From Hyphomicrobium denitrificans ATCC 51888 (lineage in GTDB: Bacteria; Pseudomonadota; Alphaproteobacteria; Rhizobiales; Hyphomicrobiaceae), in NCBI RefSeq assembly GCF_000143145.1, contig NC_014313.1:682001-746000 (forward strand): a stretch of DNA of 64,000 nt, in the 5' to 3' direction. The translations under genes were made by a program, and so were the position numbers. Below, one piece after another: positions 1-8,305 of the stretch; the stretch's first letter is position 1; every line of letters starts with the position of its first letter. Under the pieces are notes generated by a model. It saw only the letters and a list, made by a program, of their open reading frames with translations, was not told the DNA's origin and made no database searches.

Positions 1-396
1 CGAATAGGCAATCCGCAGCGCAACGGCTTCCGGGTCACGATCTTCGACTATCTGTAGCGCGAACTCGTCAGGCGTCGTGCCGACGGCAATAGCTTCGGCA
101 AGGGCGCGTTCGTCCGCCTCCATCGCGCGAGCCAGGCGGCGCAGCTGTTCTTCGCGCGTTCCGGTGAGTTGCCGGGCGGGCTTTGGTATAGGTGCGGCTG
201 CAATCGGCTCGGAGACAGGCGCGGGCGCATTGGGTTCCGGCGCGAAATGTCCGGCTTCCGCCTCCAGTCGCGCAACGCGCGCGCGATGCGTGGCCACGTT
301 TTGCTCGGCATATGGATTGACGCCAGCCGTTAGCGCGGCTTCGGCATCGGCCAGCCGGGCCTTGGCTTGGGCCAACTCTTCTGCAAAATTTCTCAT
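1..396 (-). CDS. Partial phage-like coiled-coil protein (C-terminus beyond the window)
   Basis: An open leftward frame starts at the ATG at 396-394, behind a GGGGAGG ribosome site at about 401-408, and runs off the left edge without a stop. The first ~130 residues are rich in Ala, Glu and Arg. They form heptad-like stretches (MRNFAEELAQAKARLADAEA, later REEQLRRLARAMEADERALA) around a proline-rich linker. The start overlaps the stop of the upstream gene (ATGA), so the two are translationally coupled. The position after a tail-chaperone-like gene suggests a phage structural or tape-measure-associated role, but I recognise no family. The frames usually reported here on either strand are shadows of this one. 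Confidence 0.55.
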   Translation of the reverse strand, partial: MRNFAEELAQAKARLADAEAALTAGVNPYAEQNVATHRARVARLEAEAGHFAPEPNAPAPVSEPIAAAPIPKPARQLTGTREEQLRRLARAMEADERALAEAIAVGTTPDEFALQIVEDRDPEAVALRIAYS

Positions 397-629
397 AAAC
401 CTCCCCTCTCCGCCGCACGGGCGGCTTGAATGTTGGTGCGATCGGCCGGCGTCAGACGTGTGACCATGAAAGGCGACAACCCCGTGATCCGCGCCAGAAC
501 CTCGTCCGGTTCCGCGTCAGCCAGCGCCTCAAGCTCATCGGCACGCAGATTACGCACCAGGCAAAATTCCGCCGGTCCAATATCGCGCAGACCTGAGTCG
601 ATCGGGTGTTCGAGGCGGATTTTCATCAT
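393..629 (-). CDS. Phage tail assembly chaperone-like small protein
   Basis: A 78-aa acidic protein starting MMKIRLEHPIDSG. The pattern ARITGLSPFMVTRLTPADR near the end resembles the small tail-assembly proteins of Mu- and P2-like phages, in which a 'TGL-P-x-LxxL-AD' segment precedes the C-terminus. The ATG at 629 overlaps the stop of the HTH gene upstream, and the stop at 393-395 overlaps the next start, so three genes form a coupled string. Homology is by pattern memory only. It could also be an uncharacterised mobile-element protein. Confidence 0.45.
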   Translation of the reverse strand: MMKIRLEHPIDSGLRDIGPAEFCLVRNLRADELEALADAEPDEVLARITGLSPFMVTRLTPADRTNIQAARAAERGGL

Positions 630-1045
630 GCCGCCGTCCGCCAATACGCACCGCGTTCGCGATAACGACCGCCACACGCCGGCCCGCCCGCGCGTCCATT
701 GATCGCCGCCAACGCCGCACCAAGGGTTTCCTCATCTGATCGGAAATGCTGGCCGATTTCGTCTAGCGCATCGCGCACGTCGGCGGGCAGATTTTCCAGC
801 GGCGGCACCGGCACCAGCTGCCAGCCAAACGCCCCTAGCGTTGCTTCGATCGATTGAAGACTCGGCGTCTTTTCGTTGCGCCAGCTTTTGATTGTCGAGC
901 GCAGGATGCCCGAATCCCATTCCAGAGCATCATAGGTTTTACCGTTGTCCCGCATTAGTTGAAAGACGAGGCGCACCAGTGGATGTGCATGCGCCGGAAT
1001 CGTAATGCGAGACGGTTTCCGATAGGGTTCGCGTTGAATAAGCAT
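626..1045 (-). CDS. Helix-turn-helix DNA-binding protein of the mobile element
   Basis: A 139-aa protein with a Cro/C1-type HTH around residues 30-65: TYDALEWDSGILRSTIKSW is followed by RNEKTPSLQSIEATLGAFGW, the usual helix-turn-helix then 'PSLxxIEATLGALG'. The C-terminal third has no recognised fold. It leads the coupled string that continues into the tail-chaperone-like gene. Its upstream gap holds five CGAAAC/GTTTCG hexamers that look like an operator, so autoregulation is likely. The ATG at 1045 has only a weak ribosome site. Confidence 0.6.
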   Translation of the reverse strand: MLIQREPYRKPSRITIPAHAHPLVRLVFQLMRDNGKTYDALEWDSGILRSTIKSWRNEKTPSLQSIEATLGAFGWQLVPVPPLENLPADVRDALDEIGQHFRSDEETLGAALAAINGRAGGPACGGRYRERGAYWRTAA

Positions 1046-1128
1046 GCCGCGATGGTGGTAGCTTTAGCCGCCCTTGTCGGGACCATTCTGGTAGCCTGAT
1101 TTACATCGATATCACCGGCCCGAATGAT

Positions 1129-1199
1129 CGAAACAAACGGATTTTTGCCATTTTATATTTCGTTTCGGCGGGCAGTCGAAACAAGTTTCGATTCGAAAC
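1129..1199. promoter_or_regulatory. CGAAAC/GTTTCG operator cluster upstream of the HTH gene
   Basis: The 228-bp gap between the HTH gene and the PIN operon contains CGAAAC at 1129, 1177 and 1194, and its complement GTTTCG at 1162 and 1185. The copies at 1177-1190 form a 14-bp palindrome, CGAAAC-aa-GTTTCG. This is typical of a repressor operator for the adjacent HTH protein. A GC-rich hairpin followed by T6 at 1229-1270 would terminate rightward transcription only; nothing else is evident in the gap. Confidence 0.45.
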
Positions 1200-1273
1200 T
1201 ATTGTCTAGCGATACTCCGGGGTTCGGGCGTTACCCGTGGTGGTGGGGGCCTTGGAAGGACCCACGGCTTTTT

Positions 1274-2263
1274 TCAGGGCAGCAAGCCACTCCCTGAGAA
1301 ATCTCGGCTACCATCGGGAAGGAGCACGTATTCAAATATCAATTCATTGATTGCATCACCGCGACTGTCATCTTTGATGCCAACCACGCGGGTCGCGCCG
1401 TATAGGCCATTCACGTTACGCCAGAGGATGATTTGACCAAGGTTGGCGGTTCTGACACGAGACGAATAGTCAAACGCCTCCGCGTCAGTCACTTTACTAA
1501 TCGCCACCGCGCCTTTCGCCAAAGCCAGAGCGTCGATGCTTGGCGCATCGGTGTACGCGTAGATTGCAACATTGCTAGCCTTCGACCACATGGTTTCAAA
1601 CAAATGCTGTGCTTCACCTAACGCATAGCGGTGATTGTTATTCGTATAATCGAACGCGACGACTCCTCTGAGCGCGCGTGAATGATAGTCAGGCGATATG
1701 CCGTCTGTAGGCAAGGTGCGCGGAGTCGATCTCAGAACGATGTGGTCGACGTGTGCCAGCGCTTCTGCCGGCGTCATCACAACGACACCAGGGCCATGCC
1801 GCAACTGGTCCCGGCGGCGTAGGATGCCCCGATCATCAGTCACGAAGATATCGCGACAGTCGATGACGTGGCCCGTCAAATGATCGACGTCGTTTATCTT
1901 ATTGCTGTAACGGGCGTCGGCAGGGGTGAGGCCGGGAAAGATAATCTGCTGAATTTCATCATTTAGGCGGGCCGTTCGCTTGTCCGCAAACACATCGCCA
2001 TCCCATATAGAAACGTCCCACCGTCCGACCGTGCTGACGATGGGAAACATCTCCAGCATGGAGAGCAGTTTTGCGCGACGCATTTCGTTTCGATCACGTA
2101 ACAGATCAGCCTCTAGCCGCGTCGTGACCGCAATTTCGACCTTGTTTTCCATTGCATAGCGGATGAGCGCGCGCAGCTCATCAACCGAAGTCGCACTGTC
2201 TCGAACAGGATCGAAAACGTTGATCACACAGTTAGCGTCGATGGTCAGCCTCGGCACAGTCAT
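1274..2263 (-). CDS. PIN-domain protein with an unknown C-terminal domain (third gene of a coupled operon)
   Basis: A 329-aa protein whose N-terminal ~165 residues fit a PIN ribonuclease fold: LTIDANCVINVFD (Asp9), TTRLEADLL (Glu51), NDVDHL (Asp125/127) and DIFVTDDRGIL (Asp143/144). These are the four acidic positions expected of an active metal-dependent nuclease. Residues ~185-329 form a separate domain that I do not recognise. The ATG at 2263 overlaps the stop of the upstream gene (ATGA). PIN domains usually occur in toxins or RNA-processing enzymes. At 329 aa this is much longer than a VapC toxin, and no small antitoxin sits next to it, so an effector role in a defence operon is my inference. 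Confidence 0.65.
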   Translation of the reverse strand: MTVPRLTIDANCVINVFDPVRDSATSVDELRALIRYAMENKVEIAVTTRLEADLLRDRNEMRRAKLLSMLEMFPIVSTVGRWDVSIWDGDVFADKRTARLNDEIQQIIFPGLTPADARYSNKINDVDHLTGHVIDCRDIFVTDDRGILRRRDQLRHGPGVVVMTPAEALAHVDHIVLRSTPRTLPTDGISPDYHSRALRGVVAFDYTNNNHRYALGEAQHLFETMWSKASNVAIYAYTDAPSIDALALAKGAVAISKVTDAEAFDYSSRVRTANLGQIILWRNVNGLYGATRVVGIKDDSRGDAINELIFEYVLLPDGSRDFSGSGLLP

Positions 2264-3042
2264 TCGCCGGACGCTCGCGCCACGCGGATGACTTCGCTCA
2301 GGAGCACGTCCAATTCCTGTGAAAATGCCACCTGCGTCGCTGTGGGAAGGCTTTCTTGGGTCCGTATCGGTTGGTGCAGATGGAAGTCGGCACCGTCGCG
2401 GCCTTGGCCCTGCAGGCGCTGCATCCCTGCCTTCACCGATTTTGCGAACGGATATTCGCTAGCTACTCGGGCAAAGCTTTCAAAGCCGAAAATCGGCGCC
2501 ACATGGTTCATAATTGATCGGAGCAGGAAGCCGGTCGACATATGGCATTGATTGGCTGCTGCAACATTGAGTTCGCGGCAGAGTTCGACCAGCCGAGAGA
2601 AATCCCATTTATCGCTAATAAGTGCCCGAAGCTGCGCGGTGCGAACGGGATCGACATAGGCAGGGCGCGTTATGCCCACTGATACCGGCTTTGCGGCGCT
2701 TCTGCTAATTGCGCCAATGCCCGCGCGGACAATCTGTGCAGCTTCTTCGACAGATGCATATGACGGGCCGCCAAAATAACCACCAGCGCCCGAATTCACG
2801 GCATGTAGAAGGTTCATCGAATAGTCGTTAGCTCGGCCTAATTGCTGATCGAGCATCGCTTTTGCGTCGATCGCCATCGCCTTAAACCGCGCAGCGTGTT
2901 CCGTTGGCAAAATCAGTCCAGATATCGAACCACCATCCCGAAACAGCGGTAGAAGGCTGGTCATATCATCGGCAATGCCGGAGAGCTCTTGAGTCATGGT
3001 TTCGGTATGGTCCAATCGCCCGTTGGCAAGAGTTAAGGTCAT
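2260..3042 (-). CDS. Uncharacterised helical protein (second gene of the PIN operon)
   Basis: 260 aa from the ATG at 3042, chosen because it overlaps the upstream stop as ATGA; an earlier in-frame start at 3072 would lie inside the upstream gene. The C-terminal half (LVELCRELNVAA, then LLRSIMNHVAPIFGF, then ADFHLHQPIR and a final LDVLLSEVIRV) has the cadence of a widespread bacterial helical domain that I have seen in many hypothetical proteins but cannot name. No catalytic motif is evident. Its place between the 374-aa protein and the PIN nuclease implies a joint function. Confidence 0.5.
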   Translation of the reverse strand: MTLTLANGRLDHTETMTQELSGIADDMTSLLPLFRDGGSISGLILPTEHAARFKAMAIDAKAMLDQQLGRANDYSMNLLHAVNSGAGGYFGGPSYASVEEAAQIVRAGIGAISRSAAKPVSVGITRPAYVDPVRTAQLRALISDKWDFSRLVELCRELNVAAANQCHMSTGFLLRSIMNHVAPIFGFESFARVASEYPFAKSVKAGMQRLQGQGRDGADFHLHQPIRTQESLPTATQVAFSQELDVLLSEVIRVARASGE

Positions 3043-4163
3043 GGGCTTTCGATACGAAAAGCTTTGCGCCAAAGAGAATTTGGAGCAACCAAACGTTTCA
3101 TCAGGGCGTCGATGACCTGAGGGTCTTTTTCGAACACTCGCGAAACAACCGCCTTCATCTGGCCTCGTGACGACAAAAGGTAATTTCGGACCGGAGTATG
3201 AACCGGGCGAAGCGCGTCAATACTTGTTGCCTCACGCACGTCGCGAAAGAGCGCGATGCCTTTCAATGCCGCATCGGACCAGGATTGAATATCACCTAGC
3301 GACCTTACGAGCTCGGCACCCTTTGCCAGAAAGACCGTCGACGTATTACAGATAAATATCTTCTCCGCGATCGCACTGTCCCAAGACTTCCGCCATTTCT
3401 TTTCCCAGTTGCGAATGAGTTCGGCGTGCATTTCAACGGTGGTCGCGGGATTGGATAGGCGCTCGATCAAAACAGACGTGTCGTGCCTTAGGACGGATGC
3501 CGTATCGCGCATATCCAAAATCCGTTCGATGACTTGCTCGAACGACGCGGAATTTTTTAGAACTGCCAACGCGAGCGGGGGAACGTCGAGGTGGACGAAC
3601 CCCCTTACAGGAACGCCATTTCGCTGAATCTCAGCGTGCAGTGCACGCGCGTCATCCGCGAGTCGTCTATTGCGCTGAACGAGATCAATGACGCCGTGCT
3701 CGAATTTGGGACGGCGGTTGACTCCGAAGTTATGAAGATTTCGAAGCAAGACGGTAGCGGGTCTGCCGAACTTGGCTTCCGCGCCAAGAAGGCGCGTCAC
3801 CTCCAGGTCAGCATCCTTCACCATGGCTGCTGTCAAACCATCGCGTCCGGCCGCCTGAGCGGCGGCTAACAGCGCTGCTGATGACGTTTCGGTCCTTATG
3901 GGGCGAAAAGGTTCAGCCAAAATCTGGAAAACCTTCGCATTGATTAGTGGTTGGATGGCTTGAATGTATTGCGCCGGTGTCGTTTCGATTTTGCCAACAA
4001 GGACGATATGCTCCCGCAAAACGATTTCGTCGATCAGTGTGCACAGGTCCGCGAATTCGACAGGGTAAAAGCGTTGGCGGAGATGGTAGAAGATTTTTGA
4101 GACACCGCTGAGGTCTGCAAGGCCGACATTGGGTGGGAAAGCTGAATGCTTGAGAAGAACCAT
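3039..4163 (-). CDS. Uncharacterised 374-aa protein (first gene of the PIN operon)
   Basis: Mostly helical, basic and mixed-charge, with no signal peptide, no membrane segment and no motif I recognise. It begins MVLLKHSAFPPNVGLADLSG and ends KAFRIESP. It leads a three-gene leftward operon in which both junctions are 4-bp ATGA overlaps, so the three products are probably made in fixed ratio. The gene lies between the iteron-like array and the phage-like genes, inside the integrated element where cargo or defence genes are common. No function can be assigned. Confidence 0.45.
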   Translation of the reverse strand: MVLLKHSAFPPNVGLADLSGVSKIFYHLRQRFYPVEFADLCTLIDEIVLREHIVLVGKIETTPAQYIQAIQPLINAKVFQILAEPFRPIRTETSSAALLAAAQAAGRDGLTAAMVKDADLEVTRLLGAEAKFGRPATVLLRNLHNFGVNRRPKFEHGVIDLVQRNRRLADDARALHAEIQRNGVPVRGFVHLDVPPLALAVLKNSASFEQVIERILDMRDTASVLRHDTSVLIERLSNPATTVEMHAELIRNWEKKWRKSWDSAIAEKIFICNTSTVFLAKGAELVRSLGDIQSWSDAALKGIALFRDVREATSIDALRPVHTPVRNYLLSSRGQMKAVVSRVFEKDPQVIDALMKRLVAPNSLWRKAFRIESP

Positions 4164-4395
4164 CTTGGCTATCGGACGATTGGCGGGTGAACATTTTTCG
4201 CAGAAGCTGGCGCCGCTGCGCTTACGAACCGAAAGCCGTCAACAGCCCACTCGGCGGCCTGACAGATTCGGCATCGTCAACCAGACCTAACTGAGTCGCG
4301 CACAGGTTGAGGGGTTGAGAGCAGAGCTATCCCCACCTTTGTTTCCCTTCGGATCATTCGAGCCGACCGGAAACAATCTCCGCACTTCCTCTTTG

Positions 4396-4653
4396 CTTTC
4401 GTCCCTTTTGTCCCTTTCATCCCCTAGGCCCCACAAGAGAGGCGTCTCAGAACGAAAAAATCGGGGGTGCCTAGGGACAAAAGGGATGAAAGGAAAATTG
4501 AATAGAAGAATCTAGGTTTTCTGCGGCTTTGAGGCCCAAACTTTCGTCCCAAAAGCCGGGGATGAAAGCGGGACGAAAGGGACGAAAGGTCGGGGCGAAA
4601 GTTTTGGCTTTGCTTTCGTCCCCTGCTTTCATCCCCATGTTCGGGGACGAAAG
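4396..4653. repeat. Iteron-like array of GGGAYRAAAG decamers, candidate replication origin
   Basis: Twelve exact matches to GGGA(C/T)(G/A)AAAG or its complement lie in 258 bp. Forward copies are at 4474, 4483, 4559, 4570, 4579 and 4644. Reverse copies are at 4396, 4405, 4414, 4541, 4613 and 4626. A degenerate copy (GGGGCGAAAG) is at 4592. Several are spaced exactly 9 bp. The first and second blocks form an interrupted inverted arrangement with CCCCTAGG/CCTAGGG. The array ends 2 bp from the stop of the primase-like gene, which suggests an origin or primase-binding region. The rest of the gap, 4164-4395, shows nothing else. Confidence 0.6.
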
Positions 4654-4654
4654 T

Positions 4655-6853
4655 TCACGCCGCAATGTAGCGTTCGCGTGCCCGCCCGCCTGTGCCAGAT
4701 TGACGATCGAGGCGCACCCGTCCGGCTTCCACAAGGTCGCGAAGGATTTGATCGCGAAGGCGCGCATCGACGCCGCGCTGTTTGTCGGCGATCCTCCCAG
4801 CCGTGACGCCGGCATTGCCGGCCACGCGGATCATGCGCAGGATGCGGTTCACCGCATCGCCGCGCTCATTGTCGGCTATACGGTCGGTGCTCTCGCGGAT
4901 CAATGTAGCAGCCGACAGACGTGCCAGTCTATACGCCCAATTCAGCACCGGGCCGGTGATAACGGGCGTGTTCGGATTGCAGCCGACCGCGACGACAAGA
5001 GCCAACTTCAGCGCGTGTTCCCGCACGCGGTTCAGGAACGGCATTGCTTCGGGGTTCGTCGCGGCTTCAGCGGCATCTAGCTCCGCGATGTTCCCGGCGT
5101 CGATTGCCTCGGCGTCGGCGTCCAGCGCCACGGTGACGGCCTTGGGCGCGCGATCAGATGAAATGGAGGCGAGATTGCCACCCCTTTCCGCAAGCCGACG
5201 CACAGCATCGATCAGGTCGGCTGGAACATCGTTGGGCGACAATCGGGGTTTGACGCGCGCGGGCTTCGGCCCCGTCACATCAAGCAGGATCAAGCGCGCC
5301 AGCAGGCCATCCGATGCGGAAAGCGACGATAGCGATGACCAGAATGATTCCGGCGTGCTTGTACCGGAAATCGAAAAATTCGGCGCAAATACCTTAGCCG
5401 CCGGTTCAGCTGCATATTCGGCTCCAGCAAAGAAAGTCCCCGCCGCGCTAAACATTTCCAGCAGATCAAACCGGATCATGGCGTTGTGCATTCCGGCGCG
5501 CCGATCGTGGATTTGCCCCATGAAGCCGCCAAATTCGTCCATGAAGCATGCGGCGGATGGCTCGCGAGCGATCAGCTTACGCAAAGCGCTGGCGGACATG
5601 ATCCGCGCGGGGCCGACATAGCGGTCAAGTCCGGCTGCGGCTGCCAATGCTTTGATGCGCCCGATTGCGTGATCCTTACCATGGCCAGAAGGCGCCAGCG
5701 TCACCATGTAGTTGTTGGTTCGGAGGTTGGACGGCGTAGCGAACTTGCGCCCTGCCAGCGTAGCGACAAAAGTGAGCGCAGCGCCAAGCATAAGGGCGCG
5801 GTTCGGCCTGTCGCTGCTGGCCTCCATCCAATCGATAATATCGCCGACAAGGCCCGGCGGCGAGCAGAGGTCCGCCAAGCGGGCATCCGACTTTAGTGGT
5901 TCCGATTCCGGCTCATCCGCTTCAATGGGCACGTTCATGCCCAGTCGTTCGCGCTTCAGGGCTGTGGCGAGAGCAAGCGCCTCAGGCGTTCCGGCCGTTT
6001 GCGCCCTCAATTCGAGTGCGAGAATGGCTGCAGCCGGATCGAACCCGATTTGACGTTCTTCTAACATCACTTTCGCTTTCTCATGCAGCGCCGTCGCCGC
6101 CTCATCCGGCTCGGCCCAAATGCCTGCGAATGGATCAGGGCCGGTCGGCTGGATGTATTGACGGACAGGCGGCTCGCTTAGCCGGCGGATAACGCGGGCT
6201 GCGATGTCGGTGGCGAATTCCTCCGTCAAATGCGGATGAGCATCGCGCAAGGCCGTAGCGAAGTCGGCATCGGGTGGCAGGGCGGCGAAGATTTCCTGCG
6301 CTTCGCATTCGGCGTCCCATTCCGCCCTTTCGGCGCGTTCCTTCGCTTCGGCGGAGGCAAGCTCTTCACCGCGACCAAACCAAGCACGCTCAGCGCGCAA
6401 ATAGCCGAAGGGTGCGGCAAGCATTTCATCGGCACGCCTAACAGCGGTGAGCGCCACGCGAACGGCGCCGACGATTTCGGCATCGTCGGCGAAGGTGGCA
6501 CAACGATTGAGCACGAGACGCAATGCCTCCGCGCCATCATCGGCCTGGGCAACCGCTTCGGCTGCGATCGTCGGCAAGGCCTTGCCGGCGCCCTCGTCGA
6601 AGGCATCGCTGGCGGCGTCCAGCGTCCGCCGCCAAGCGCGTTGCTGGCTTGGCCTGTCGGCAGGCAACAGCCCGTCAGCGTACAGCGCGGCCTCGATCTC
6701 TTCGAGAGCGGCGGGCCATGGGGTCCCCATCTGGCCAAGGGCGCGCCCAAGAGCGACGATATTGCGAAGCCGGCCAGGCGAAGGATCAAGCGCCGCCTCG
6801 CGGGCTATTTCGAGGGCACTAAAGGCGCCTGTTGGCGCATATGGAAAGGACAT
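4655..6853 (-). CDS. DUF3987-type primase/helicase-like replication protein
   Basis: 732 aa from the ATG at 6853 (a GTG at 6871 is an alternative with no better ribosome site). An Ala-rich helical N-terminal half is followed by a P-loop ATPase core: APSGHGKDHAIGR is the Walker A region and SAACFMDEFGGF supplies a Walker B-like acidic pair. The last ~60 residues (VTAGRIADKQRGVDARLRDQ) look like a winged helix. Proteins of this type replace primase-helicase in P4-like integrative elements. It follows a small HTH gene and two short ORFs, and its 3' end abuts the repeat array at 4396-4653. The assignment rests on motif layout, not a search. Confidence 0.65.
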   Translation of the reverse strand: MSFPYAPTGAFSALEIAREAALDPSPGRLRNIVALGRALGQMGTPWPAALEEIEAALYADGLLPADRPSQQRAWRRTLDAASDAFDEGAGKALPTIAAEAVAQADDGAEALRLVLNRCATFADDAEIVGAVRVALTAVRRADEMLAAPFGYLRAERAWFGRGEELASAEAKERAERAEWDAECEAQEIFAALPPDADFATALRDAHPHLTEEFATDIAARVIRRLSEPPVRQYIQPTGPDPFAGIWAEPDEAATALHEKAKVMLEERQIGFDPAAAILALELRAQTAGTPEALALATALKRERLGMNVPIEADEPESEPLKSDARLADLCSPPGLVGDIIDWMEASSDRPNRALMLGAALTFVATLAGRKFATPSNLRTNNYMVTLAPSGHGKDHAIGRIKALAAAAGLDRYVGPARIMSASALRKLIAREPSAACFMDEFGGFMGQIHDRRAGMHNAMIRFDLLEMFSAAGTFFAGAEYAAEPAAKVFAPNFSISGTSTPESFWSSLSSLSASDGLLARLILLDVTGPKPARVKPRLSPNDVPADLIDAVRRLAERGGNLASISSDRAPKAVTVALDADAEAIDAGNIAELDAAEAATNPEAMPFLNRVREHALKLALVVAVGCNPNTPVITGPVLNWAYRLARLSAATLIRESTDRIADNERGDAVNRILRMIRVAGNAGVTAGRIADKQRGVDARLRDQILRDLVEAGRVRLDRQSGTGGRARERYIAA

Positions 6854-6910
6854 AAGAGGGACTCGCTTCACGGTTGTCCGGCGTTGCAGCGCCGGGTTAG
6901 GCTAAAAAGG

Positions 6911-6950
6911 CGGCGATCGATTTTTCAGGAATCGGTCGCCGTTTTTGTTT
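6911..6950. terminator. Bidirectional hairpin terminator
   Basis: CGGCGATCGAT and ATCGGTCGCCG flank an 8-base loop. A T run follows on the plus strand (GTTTTTGTTT), and on the minus strand the stem is followed by CCTTTTTAGCC. It lies at the end of the small ORF at 6925-7173 and just upstream of the primase-like gene. Confidence 0.5.
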
Positions 6951-7173
6951 GGGAGCAGATTGCGAAGATATGCGCTGCGAACGCTTCTCCACGCAGCACC
7001 GGCTCGTTGACTGGCCATGGGACATGGAATGACTGCCCGTTGCGCCGTGACGCGACGACATGTGCGCCGGCACGGCGAAGGCGATGCAGGCGGCGGCCGC
7101 GGTCGAGAAACCAGATTTTGTCTGGCTCGGCGTCGGGCGCGCATGGCGGGGCGAGAAGGAAAGCGAGCGTCAT
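6925..7173 (-). CDS. Small uncharacterised ORF in the element's replication operon
   Basis: 82 aa, starting MTLAFLLAPPCAPDAEPDKIW. Its ATG overlaps the stop of the 227-aa gene upstream (ATGA at 7170-7173), which is the main reason to believe it. The sequence has no recognised motif; its C-terminal codons run into the hairpin at 6911-6941. Several competing frames exist here, so it is a weak call. Confidence 0.35.
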   Translation of the reverse strand: MTLAFLLAPPCAPDAEPDKIWFLDRGRRLHRLRRAGAHVVASRRNGQSFHVPWPVNEPVLRGEAFAAHIFAICSQTKTATDS

Positions 7174-7853
7174 TCCGTCAGCGCCTTACGAAGCGCTGGC
7201 AGCAATTCCGCCAATCGGTCCGGCATGGTGGGCGGAATGATACGCTCCGGCTGGACGCAAACCCGCTCGACGCGTCGGCTGTAACCAGCCTCTTGCGGAC
7301 GCATTTCACCCGTTTCGCGATCCGTGACGAAGATGGTCGGCTGATTACCCGCAGAATCGCACCAGAAGGTTCGATCCTCAAAAACCGCATCGATCGTCCC
7401 GCCAGGGCGCTGCCTTACGCGCGTTTCGGCATCGGCAATCCATGCACGCTGACCGCGGATGGCATTGGCGGCTTCGATCGCAGCATTCGACGCGACCAAC
7501 GCTTCGATCGCATCGCTCGCTCGTTCGATGGCTGTGAACGCGGCGCGCACCAGCTTTTCGTCCGCCTTCGCCTGTTTTTCTGCAGCGGCATGCTCGACAT
7601 TGGCGTTCGATTCGACTTGAGCCGCTTCAGCTTTCGCCGCTTCTGCCGTGGCGATAGCCAGCGCGCCGCGCAGCGCCTCGACATTGCGGCGAGCCGCGTC
7701 GCATTCCTCGATCCATTTGATATGCTCGGCTGGATCGGCGCTGTGGGGCCGTTTTGCCTCTAGTTCAGCGAGTTTCGTTTCGGCGGCGGGCAAGTCGGCG
7801 ACGAGCCGAGCCTTCCCAGATAGCCAACGGGCGGCGGTGCTCACAACGCTCAT
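7170..7853 (-). CDS. Ala-rich coiled-coil protein of the mobile element
   Basis: 227 aa. Residues ~20-150 are a near-continuous Ala/Glu/Lys/Arg helix (LPAAETKLAELEAKRP, ATAEAAKAEAAQVESNANVE). They are followed by a compact ~70-residue C-terminal part with FWCDSAGNQPTIFVTDRETG. It lies between the small HTH gene and the 82-aa ORF with 4-bp overlaps on both sides, so it belongs to the replication operon. No family recognised. Confidence 0.5.
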   Translation of the reverse strand: MSVVSTAARWLSGKARLVADLPAAETKLAELEAKRPHSADPAEHIKWIEECDAARRNVEALRGALAIATAEAAKAEAAQVESNANVEHAAAEKQAKADEKLVRAAFTAIERASDAIEALVASNAAIEAANAIRGQRAWIADAETRVRQRPGGTIDAVFEDRTFWCDSAGNQPTIFVTDRETGEMRPQEAGYSRRVERVCVQPERIIPPTMPDRLAELLPALRKALTE

Positions 7854-8020
7854 TGGGCCGCCTCCGCAAAGACGCGGATAGCCGCGACAGCCTCGGGGCA
7901 GTAAGCAACTTGCGTTCGGCTAATGCGCTCTGGAGCCGGTATCACTCCTTCGCGCTGCCAGCGCCAAAGAGTAACCCTGCCAACGCCCAACTCGCGGGCC
8001 AGGTCTGATCGTGAAAGCAT
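7850..8020 (-). CDS. 56-aa AlpA/MerR-like HTH protein, possible excisionase or replication-operon regulator
   Basis: The reading frame starts at the ATG at 8020-8018 behind AAGGAGGG (about 8025-8031) and ends TGA at 7850-7852, overlapping the next start. The protein begins MLSRSDLARELGVGRVTLWR, then WQREGVIPAPERIS. This is the two-helix plus wing layout of AlpA/excisionase-type DNA-binding proteins (LSRSDLARELGV-x-RVTLWRW). The gene is too short for many ORF callers. It opens the operon that leads to the primase-like protein. The ~285 bp upstream (8021-8305) contain no gene that I can support and presumably hold its promoter. Confidence 0.65.
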   Translation of the reverse strand: MLSRSDLARELGVGRVTLWRWQREGVIPAPERISRTQVAYCPEAVAAIRVFAEAAQ

Positions 8021-8305
8021 TGCGCCCTCCTTGTTTCGGCTAGCTGGATTGCCAGCGCGTGAAACAAGGATGGCGCACGATGCCTTATGAGTGAGGACGG
8101 GTTCGGTGGCCTGTTATGCTGTATTAATACGGCGCAACGACAGATTAGCGGTGGTTATGTGGGCACTGACATCCTGAGTTTCGCTTTCGCTGCGGCCGCC
8201 TCACATGTGACAATAGCCTTGTGCCGCTTTGCCGTCATCGGCGGATATTTTCTGGCCGTAACCAGCCGTCCGAAGACGGCATGGATGAAATCCCCAATCC
8301 CCAGA

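Noticed and set aside
1229..1271. Terminator for the PIN operon
   Set aside because: The hairpin's T run is on the plus strand, while the operon is transcribed leftward.
4396..4653. CRISPR array
   Set aside because: Units are only 10 bp, occur in both orientations and have no uniform spacers.
6230..7240. 336-aa rightward frame over the primase-like gene and terminator
   Set aside because: Shadow frame that also reads through a hairpin terminator; the leftward protein has Walker motifs.
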